Shown here: positions 55,438-64,000 of the stretch, piece by piece
Position numbering within the stretch: position 1 is the first letter of the stretch
How the letters are laid out: each line of letters begins with the position of its first letter
Origin: Tubiluchus corallicola
Taxonomy: Eukaryota; Priapulida; Priapulimorpha; Priapulimorphida; Tubiluchidae
Length of the DNA: 64,000 nucleotides
Assembly: GCA_030141605.1 (NCBI GenBank)
Contig: JAQGDQ010000410.1
Coordinates: 142,965 to 206,964 of the forward strand
Direction of reading: 5' to 3'
The notes under the pieces: model-generated
Database searches by the model: none
Seen by the model: the letters and a program-made list of their open reading frames with translations, nothing else
What the model was told of the DNA's origin: nothing
Program-made: the position numbers and the translations under genes

Positions 55438-58400
55438 AGTTCCTGTTCATTTCGTACTCATCAAATTTCAATACTTGAACGCATTTTTGTTGCACCATTT
55501 GGCTTCAAGTAGTAGGATATAAAAGCCTGTAAAATTTTAAAAAACATCAAAATAATAGTTCAATGTTACTGCTCGGACATAGCAACAAAAAATATTAAAA
55601 CTATTCGCACTAAGGTTTTGTTACGGATTTAAACAAATTCGTATAGAAAATTTATGATTTTCAGAAATAGTTCTTATTTGTAAATCAAATTAGTCTATAG
55701 TCAAAACTGAATACAGTAACGTAAAAGACGCAACTTACTAAACACCGAATGATTATTTTCTGAAAGACGGTGCTCATTCAATTATTTGTATATAATAACT
55801 AGTTTATTTTTAATGTTACTGCAGGCTAACCGTGAAAAAAAAACACGGGTAGCACTTTAAAGAAGTTCTAGAACGTGCGCGAACTTACAAAATTTTTGAG
55901 AAAATGCGAAGCTATAAATAATTTTTGTAGAACCCATTGTTACATTTAGATTATCGAAATTCTTTTGAAAAATTTTATTGAGGTTTTATACGAAAACGTG
56001 GAATTTGTTTACTAAAGGCTATATAGTAGAAAAAGCATTTTTATACTCTTAAAACTTTAAATAGGTTTATTTTGCACTAAACTTTTCGCTATATCGCCGT
56101 CGTTGTATGAAAATAAGCTTGTAAATGTCTAATGCAAGATGTAAGTTAGCAGTAGTTGGAAATTTTTGTTGTTTTTCAAAATAAAATTTTTCTAAGCTAT
56201 TTGGAAATCTTAATTTTAACAGAATTTTGGTAAGTTTACCTCTGCTAAAATAATATTTGGCTGTGAAGCACGTATATCAGAGTGAAACCTATTCCTATGA
56301 AATGATGCGAGAAGATTTTGCAAGGAATTATGAAAGTATTGTTGTGGCTTGTGATGCAATATTTGCAGCAGGATTTAATCGTTCATCCTTTGAAAAAATG
56401 AATCAAAAACCCTTTTAAAGTAGTTAATTTGATTAATTTTTATAATTAAACAAGTACTTTCGTACGTGTTAATTTGAAAAATAAGATCAAGAGGATTATA
56501 AAGAACAGCATGTTGTAAGTTTTGCGTTATATTATAGATTTAGGTAAGTTAACTAAGGTAAACGGTTAAAATAAAAACTTCGATTCATCAAACGATCTTT
56601 GGTGTAAATTAAAAGACGAAAATGTCCAAGAAAAGAGTCTAACGTCTCTTATCTTGTAAAAATTTGTCCAATACTCAATTGCCATTAGATACAGTTGCCA
56701 AGTAGACCAATAAAAATGGAAGGACGATGCAATAAAGACTGAGCTACTTGTACAAACAAGAACTGATGTAGATCTACTGAAGGCATCTACTGTTTGGAGG
56801 ATGTTCTATTGCATTTGTGTGAGAAAAAAGATGATGGTGATATTCATATGCATATAATGACAAAAAAGAGATAAGTCAAATAAACAAACTAAAAAGGCAG
56901 AAATCGGTGCACTTGCTATCGCTACGTGTTAACCATCAGTTCGACTGACTTTTTAAAGAGTATAATTTGCAAAAGAAAAATTTATGCTAACAGAACTTAT
57001 CGATTTTCAGTGAAACAGCCTGTTCAAAAGGATTACGGACAGACACCTAACTGATTGATACAATTCAGTGCAGGCTGCCATTGGCTGATTTAATTGAAGT
57101 ATTTAAAAATTAGGCGAATCTTAATGACGTAATTACAGTGAAAGTTCAGCAAACTCGCGTTTGCATAAATACAAAACTGAGAAAAAAAGACGCAAAAAAC
57201 TGTAAAAATAAATATGTGCATAAACGTAATACATACCTTTTTATCTTATTTTGTCCAAATCCTTTCAACGATGTACGTGCACGCCGGACAGTTGATAGTA
57301 TTTTGATTTTTGGTGTGATATATTTTGGCAAAAATCACGTATCTGTTTCTAATGCGAATGCTTCGAAAACCGCTTATAAAACAATTTAGCGAAGGGAAAA
57401 CATTTAATCTTGAATATCATCTCCTCAGTTTTAGTTTTTAATTAGCTTGACTGCGTGTGCCAATCAGAGGATATAATAGCAACTGTTTGTTCATGCGCGA
57501 ACAGACTGACGTCATCTAATTCCCCGGCGCATGATTCGCCGAGACTGACAGTGTTTACAAACGTGTGAAACTAGTACAGCAGCACGCTGCATCTGTAAAT
57601 CGCGTATGTGTCTAGAACAGGAGTGTGAATTTTGTTGTATGCATACTAAATAATATTTTGTGCTAGTGCATTTCCATGAGATAAAACTAACAAGATTCGC
57701 CAAAACCTGCTACGAAAGAAAGAGCAGTTTGTTGATATTAATTATGAAGATGCAATTATGGGAGCAGTTCTATTTGGGTAACGAAAATTTTCGACAGTGA
57801 AGAGGGAAGTTTTCGTAGCTTATGTGAACATATAATGCTAATAATTATAACAGCTAACGCTAAGTGGATAAAAGACTGCACATAACTGAATAGCAAATTT
57901 GGATAGTAAAGCTTCAGGTAATGGAGATAGTCTTATGAAAATAACATTATTTTACGTTGATAGAAAGTGCACCGAAACAAATTACATGAAGTTTACCTGT
58001 TCTGAAAATTTGTTAAAGATTTAAACGTTATGCTATTGTCTATAAACTGCAAAATATGTTGCTACAAACTTTGCGGTAATGCTTATTATACTTATAAGCA
58101 TATATTAATGTTGAAATATAGGGCAACAACACTATAGGCTACATCGTTATTTTCAATTTGGTAGTTCTCACCGATAAGGTTAACCTGTTTTCTTTTAAAT
58201 TAATGGATAAATATCTGGCGCACTGGAAGCAATAAAAACGATTAAGCCGGTAATATAATTATAAGATTTCATGTGTCACTGCTTTCAAACTGTATCCGCT
58301 AAAATATCTGCAAGATAACCTATTGTATAGGCCGTTTCAAAGCAAAAATAATCACTTGAAACGGAACGTTTCGTAGTTAGTAAACACAATAAACGGATCG

Positions 58401-58949
58401 TAGTTTTTTCTTGATATGTTTTCAAATTGTAAATATGCTTAGATATGTGTCATGTGCTTGCCCCTGTAAACTTTTTGCTTGATTTTATTAGTTTTTATAA
58501 TAATTGTTGAACTTTTAGTCGGCAATAGTAGTTCGTGGGTGAACTAATGTTTTTATGTGCCTCAAAATCGATTTTAAATAAACTATTTACTTGTCTCGAG
58601 GGCGTTTTTGGCCGATTTTGTTTATCGTCCGGGGCATTAAAACGGCATTTCATTATAAACAGCGAGCTATTTACTACGTATTTAGTGCCTATGTGACCAT
58701 GTTTGTAAACACGAATTACTGAAATTTTGTTCTGTTTCCTCTCAGCCTTAATTATAACAACCTTATTTATAAATAGGTTCATCTTCAGATCTGTTATATA
58801 AATGTCTGCGATTTCGTGAAGATCCGTGTGCATTACACTGCACTTGCCTTCCGTTTACAACGGAGGTATACAGCTTATAGCCTAGGGTGTCTATTCTAAG
58901 AAATACAATCATCACTTTTTCACTTGTCATCTACTTGATCTACTTTCAG
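55438..58949. other. Intergenic between gene B and the ABCA gene (divergent)
   Basis: AT-rich and without recognisable coding exons. It should contain the gene B promoter and the ABCA promoter plus its untranslated first exon. The best regulatory candidate is the GC-richer patch around TGACGTCA at 57507. A 112-codon minus-strand frame at 58495-58833 has no family signature. Confidence 0.4.
57507..57514. promoter_or_regulatory. CRE-type palindrome TGACGTCA
   Basis: Consensus ATF/CREB octamer followed by the CpG-rich string CCCCGGCGCATG. It lies between the divergent gene B and ABCA genes, about 1.5 kb upstream of the ABCA start. Role is inferred. Confidence 0.4.
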
Positions 58950-58989
58950 GTATCCCAAAAGAAGAAAGTCAGTTTCACTGCATGCAGGC

Positions 58990-61900
58990 ATGGGTGCTGT
59001 ATCGCAGTTTTTCTTGGTGCTGAAGAAAAATCTTCTGCTAAGGTCAAGGCAACCCGTAAGTCTATAAATGTTATCTGCATTGTAAAGATAATGCCATCGA
59101 AAAAGTGGCACAAATTCTTCAGCGCTAAAGTTACAACATTCCAGTTTGGTCTATAGATGCACGGAGATGTATGCGTACAAATGAATTGTACGGGCCTGCA
59201 AGATGTATGCGTAGAAATGAATTGCATGGGCCTGTAGAGTGGTACCAATGCAACTCTTTGCTAGCATTAAGTGTTACTGTATATAGCGCAAAGTTATACA
59301 ACTTACACTCCTACAATCCAAAGATGTTTCATAACTTTGTTGTTTGTTTACTGATGGCCCTTCCTGGCTGTCCAAAATTACTGCTTAACTGCGAAAAAAA
59401 CGTCATTATAAATCAGCAGAAATTCCAATCTGTGATTGTAATTGTAACTAGGTTAAGTAGATAGATATCTTCAGACACTTTTATAAAAGCTTTATAATTT
59501 TCAAACTTCTGTTATTTTTGACGGAATACTAAATGGCTCTATAAGCAAAGTGAATAAATAATACCATGCTCTTCGGAACTGCAGATCGGCATGAACCAGT
59601 TACAGTGCACGTTGTGTTGATACCACAGATGTGAAATCAGGAATGTGACAGTTCTTCTCTGTGGCGACGCGCGTAGGTTTTCCCCGCTGAAATCTAACTC
59701 ACTAAACTTAGCTAAAAGAGGGCTTATTATGCTTGTTAAAATATTGTGTTTATGTTTTTGTGCGTTTAGTATAAGCTAAGCAGACCGTCGCCGAAAGGGT
59801 TTCGTAGTTTCAAACAGTCCTATGATAATCAAATTTCTTGTTAATTAATAATAATGATAGAATATTGAATATATGGTTGTATTTTACATGATTTAATGAT
59901 TTAATGCGTTATTAAAATATGAATAATCATCAAGCATCAATAAGAGCATTAACTTGATCAGACTAATTTTACGACTTACGAACCTAAATTCAAATGACTT
60001 ATTCTTATAATACTTGACTTGCGTTGATTACACTAAGCAAATTACTGATTTATGCAGACTGCAAAATAGAAACTTTATAAATTTTAATGCGTAACGTAAA
60101 CTAAAATTAACAAATGAATGGTACAGAATTTCCGAAATAGTAATACAGAGTTTAATTGGAAGTCTAATAATGGAATGTTAATAGAATAGATAGCCGTCTT
60201 AGTAAAGTCGAAGATATAGTGTGAAAGTATACGTCTTTTTTAAGCAAATGTGATTTCCACTTCAGGCACAACGTATAAAGCTATACTGGAAGTACTGAAC
60301 TTACGAGGTTCATTATTTCACTGTACAAGACACGCTCATAGATTTTCCTTATTTCCAAGAAAACTGTTCACATTGGTCCCGGGACAATGATGCGTTTTCT
60401 GTTTTTACCCAAACCGCTTCTTGTCACTTATTTCAGGGTTAGAATTAATGTTGGAGACTATAATAATAGGAGTGCTGAATTTGTAAGACAAGATTTACAC
60501 GTATCTGTTTCCTTATTTTCCAGAAAACTTTTTGCACGGAATAAATAAAATGATAGCAGTGTATCCGTGAAAGCTAGCAGTTGTATTAGTTTCCTAAGGC
60601 TAAATTTACCCTGGTCACTTATGAGCAAAATGGTGTACATACCCAGAATCATCGGCGTGTGACCAGATGTGTGAAAAAATATTATAAGTGTGATCAGGTG
60701 TGATCCGAGTAGCTTTTTAGTCTCTTTATACTCAATTGCGCGGCACAGCGCAACCTTGGATTACCTGTAAAACTTGTATTTGCGTAACAGCAGTCTAAAA
60801 GCGGGTGTGGGAAAAACTGTGCAAAAATTCGTCTACGTCTTAACTGTATAATATAAAATTTAATGATAAATATATGTCATTCTCGTTAGTTTAGCGGAAT
60901 TTGTTTAACATTCTGCAGCTTATTGTTAAGTATTTTATTAGTTCTCAAGCGTTTTTCTGATCGTATATGCCAACCGTTTTACAATAAGAATATTATCAAA
61001 ACTTCTGCAATACAATTCTTACTAATACATGAAATGAATAATAAGTAGTTTTACACATTTCGTGGTTAAAATTCTACGTTCCGGTCTTTTATTGTAAAGC
61101 ATTATAAAGGAAAGGATTATTGGATTTAGAAGGTTCAAAGAATGACCAAAAGTTGAACGACAGTGTAACAAAATGGGTGTATTAATCAATGTGTTCTAAT
61201 GATAAAAATTTTTATTTGCATATACAGAAGACTTGGTACTGCGCAAGCTGCCAGCCTTGCCATTCGTCACACCCTGTGACCCATTTTTAACTCTGTTCGA
61301 CGTAAAATATAATAGAAATCTGAAACTTTGAAGAAAGGTCCGGAAAATAGATTTTTTATGATTAATTTGATAGTGCTAGGAATCTGTTAACATTCTTCTT
61401 GAAGCAGATCAGGTTGTAGAAACAGGGGAAAAGTTTCTGGTAAAGAATTCCACAGATAAGAGACCCGAGATAAAAATAGTGGCAAATGTGTGTAACTGTA
61501 TTGCATCTAAAAGACTAGATTAAAATCATAAGATTCAGCAGCAAATGCCATCAAAACGTTCTGAGCGAACTAGTGACTAAGACTCCTTCCAGAGAACATC
61601 CATTAAAGTAGTGATAATAAAATAAGCTTAATGTACCAATAGACCTTCGCCGAGTAAAAACCTGGTGCCAGATCAGACAATAAAATCAACAATACTATTT
61701 TCTGACTGGTTCAAGTGAGTTAAGGTAACAAGTTGATGTAGCAGCCCGGTGCGCAGTAAGTTTGGTACTACATGTAATAAGTTTGGTACAGGTAAATTCG
61801 GCCCTGAATTTTGGTATGAAGAAATTTTGGTAACGGGAAAATTTGCTACTAGTAATTTTTGGTACAGGGAAATTGTAGCACTGGGCAAATTGGGTATAGT

Positions 61901-62657
61901 AAAAATGTGGTACTAGTATATATAGTGCTTGCGAAGTTTTGTCAAGCATTTTAGATACAAGTAAATCTGGTACAAGGTAAAAATGGACTGGATGGTGCTA
62001 GGAAAATTTCACACAGAGAACGTTTAGTACATATAAGGAAAATTTGGTATTGGTACAACGAAAATATGTTTTCTATAACCTACTCGAAAAAGTTATAGAG
62101 GTTCTTTTTGTTGCATTTGCTTTTTTGTTTTTTGTGCGTTTGTTTGTTTGTCTATTGTTTTATTTTAGCCAATGTCATTGTTGTTGCTATTTGTCTGTTT
62201 CCTGTTCGCTCACTTGTCTCTCCCTTTCTCTCTCTTACATTTAATTTACATACATATAAACCTTAATTAATTATAATTTAATATCAATGTTATTATCAAT
62301 GATGGTACAAAATCACAATTTGGTTTTAAAATTCTGTTAGTTGCAGGTTTGAACCATCATATTAGTTTTGCGCTTAGCAGTTGTCCTGCCATAGTTCATT
62401 TAGCATATTTAACTTTGTAGATACTTTAGGCAAGGGCATTTTACTGTACTGTACTGTGTTCTGTTTGTATAGTGTCCTACTATGTTCTTTGTGTTTTGCA
62501 TTGGTATGAAAAAGCATAATCATTGTCTTAGTTGTCTATTTACTTTGTTTGCATGTGTTTCAGGGTTTATTAATATTTGAGGTGTGCTGGCCGCTTGCTG
62601 TTTTTCTTATCGTCTGGATTATTAGAAGACAAATACCTCCTGTTCCCAAGCCAAATT
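58990..62657 (+). CDS. ABCA-subfamily transporter, first two coding exons (partial)
   Basis: Coding exon 1 is 58990-59055: ATG plus 21 more codons, ending QFFLVLKKNLLLRSRQP at donor CCC|GTAAGT. It is preceded by an acceptor (CTACTTTCAG) at 58949, so the 5' UTR is spliced. Exon 2 is 62564-62657, from acceptor GTGTTTCAG to donor AATT|GTAAGT, and encodes FEVCWPLAVFLIVWIIRR and a PP-containing stretch. This is the cytosolic N-terminus and first transmembrane helix of full ABCA transporters (compare QLRLLLWKN...RRRQ and LEVAWPLFIFLIL of ABCA1). Sizes of 66 and 94 nt and phases 0 then 1 equal those I recall for vertebrate ABCA1/ABCA4. The next exon (expected C-H-F-P...) is not in the window. The family exports lipids. 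W of the usual LLWKN is K here. Confidence 0.8.
59056..62563 (+). other. ABCA intron between coding exons 1 and 2
   Basis: A 3508-nt intron. It holds the degenerate GGTAC-rich repeat at 61720-62060. No nested gene recognised. Confidence 0.75.
61720..62060. repeat. Degenerate minisatellite, GGTAC/GGAAAATTT-type unit
   Basis: More than ten diverged copies of a 17-25 bp unit built from TTTGGTAC plus A/G-rich AGGTAAATT or GGGAAAATT. Spacing is irregular, so it is old. Confidence 0.75.
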
Positions 62658-63794
62658 GTAAGTTATTTTTTTATTATTTGGATTTTACTTTTTTCAAAGT
62701 ACTTACAATGATAAGCCTAATGACGAAACACTATTAATGGACCTCTGACCTACCGCAACTAGTCCTGTTATACCTTTTTGCCTTTTTTGGTGATAAGGAG
62801 CTATACCTGACTACCTGTGAAATAAAGTCATAAGGCCCTATTTTATCTGTGTAACAAGGGTATACATTCTTGTGTTGTTGTCATGGTAACATTTCCTAGG
62901 GATCTAATAGAAACTGGCTGACATAAACAGTAGCAGTTGCCTTATCTACGTGCAGGAAGTTATAAATTGGTATTCACCGCATCGTCCTGGTCTACACTTC
63001 ATGATAATGATAATGTCACTTTAATAGCCGGTTCAACCATGTTTACCATATTTTTGTTAAGAAGTTTGACGTGCCTTATTTCGCAGCCACTTGTCCATTC
63101 TGTTATAGGCTTCAGCGCTCACTGCCTGAACATAGGATATAGTTTTTTTAACGGTATGGAAACATAGTTTATTAAAAATATAAAATCATATAACGGTTTT
63201 GCACTTTCAAAACTTCCTCAGTGTCTGTCGTGCATTAGTATTGTCTCACTCGTCTACCTAAAATTCAAACTTCTTTTTTTCTCGTCTCACTAGCGGATGT
63301 CTAGTCACAGCATCAGCGAGTCAGGGTCTTCGTCACAAATCGCAATAATCCTCACTAAGTTACTGACGACTAGAGGGAAAGCTTTCGTCCAAGTATAAGC
63401 TTTTTATCACGTTAAATTAGGTCTCTGTGTTTCACACCAGCTGTTCTCGGTCTCCACTAAAAGAGAAAATCTTAATTAATTTGTTACGCATATTTTCGTT
63501 TATATGCGTAAAAGCTACCTTCTTTATAAAGATAAACACTCATTTTCATGTGCGTATTGTAGACTTAATTTGACATGACGTGCACCGTTCTGCGCCCATC
63601 ACTGTTTAACAATGCGTAGCATTTCGCGAAGTCATAATATCATGTAACGAAAATATGCTTTTGTTGAAGAATAAATTAGAGTAATTAATGTTTCTTCCTG
63701 TTGAAGAATTGCTAGAGCTGCCTCTATGAGTAACACAAATGTCAGAAATCAGTAACACAAGTTTCTGATGCCACTGGATATTGATAAAATAGCC
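62658..63794 (+). other. ABCA intron 2 (continues)
   Basis: No further ABCA exon beginning with the expected cysteine-histidine-phenylalanine string was found here. Nothing else coding recognised. Confidence 0.5.
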
Positions 63795-64000
63795 TTAAGG
63801 GAAAACCGGACGATTGTTTAGACTCACTCTCATTTTAATTTTCTGTCCAGAATATACATTGTCTTGCCTATAAAAGTTAGCAATTGTTTTTTATATTTTA
63901 ATAATTAGCTTATAAAGTTGATTAACGGCAACCGAACACAGCTATTGCTTACGTCAGAAACCAGCCACAGTTTGTGCAATGACAGGCATCTTCCCTTGAG
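63795..64000 (+). mobile_element. Second copy of the TIR element (runs off window)
   Basis: Starts GGGAAAACCGGACGATTGT and matches the reverse complement of 46590-46380 along its whole 205 bp, at roughly 75-80% by eye. Shared landmarks are AGACTCA, CTCATTTTAATT, TTGCCTATAAAAGTTAGC, GGCAACC, CAGTTTGTGCAATG and ATCTTCCC. It continues past the window edge. Confidence 0.75.

Noticed and set aside
58495-58833. 112-codon minus-strand open frame
   Set aside because: No family signature, no splice sites and AT-rich codon content; most likely chance.
60258-60300. Candidate ABCA first exon (KLYWKY)
   Set aside because: A stop follows immediately. The 58990-59055 exon fits in motif, size and splice sites.

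Overview
This is a AT-rich (roughly two-thirds A+T by eye) window from an animal nuclear genome. The evidence is spliced genes with GT-AG introns, metazoan families (Tob/BTG, SRSF2, ethanolamine kinase, RasGEF, ABCA), non-LTR retrotransposon remains, foldback elements and many long microsatellites. The proteins look invertebrate, but I cannot name the species or even the phylum with confidence.

Layout, left to right. 1-8.2 kb is repeat-rich intergenic DNA with a decayed non-LTR retrotransposon scrap between two (TC)n arrays. 8.22-9.34 kb holds a Tob-type anti-proliferative gene with its whole CDS in one exon. 9.3-23.9 kb has no recognisable gene. It carries a tRNA-like foldback, an apparently perfect 461-bp palindrome, a MITE with CATAGGCGTAC ends, and several tandem repeats. 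23.98-27.13 kb (minus) is a three-exon SRSF2 gene. 27.1-32.4 kb is mostly intergenic, with a roughly 320-bp hexanucleotide array, a (TTG)n array and a possible small spliced minus-strand transcript. 32.42-33.51 kb (plus) is an intronless ethanolamine kinase.

34.3-55.4 kb (minus) is the most interesting part. It holds two tandem paralogs, each of six coding exons with identical intron phases. Exons 4 and 5 are 129 and 134 nt in both. I reconstructed open frames of 1173 codons (gene A) and 1827 codons (gene B). Each has an N-terminal PH-like domain resembling GARIN/FAM71, a paralog-conserved middle module, a low-complexity linker, and a C-terminal RasGEF (CDC25-like) catalytic domain interrupted by a long low-complexity insertion. 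Intron 5 of gene B contains a TIR element that was itself hit by a CR1/L2-like LINE. Another copy of the TIR element runs off the right end of the window.

58.95-62.66 kb (plus) carries the first two coding exons of an ABCA-family transporter. They are 66 and 94 nt, the exon sizes I recall for vertebrate ABCA1/ABCA4, and the rest of the gene lies beyond the window. Apart from the tandem RasGEF pair I see no functional clustering. Small open frames with good splice signals lie on the plus strand beside or inside the RasGEF genes and are reported as unassigned.
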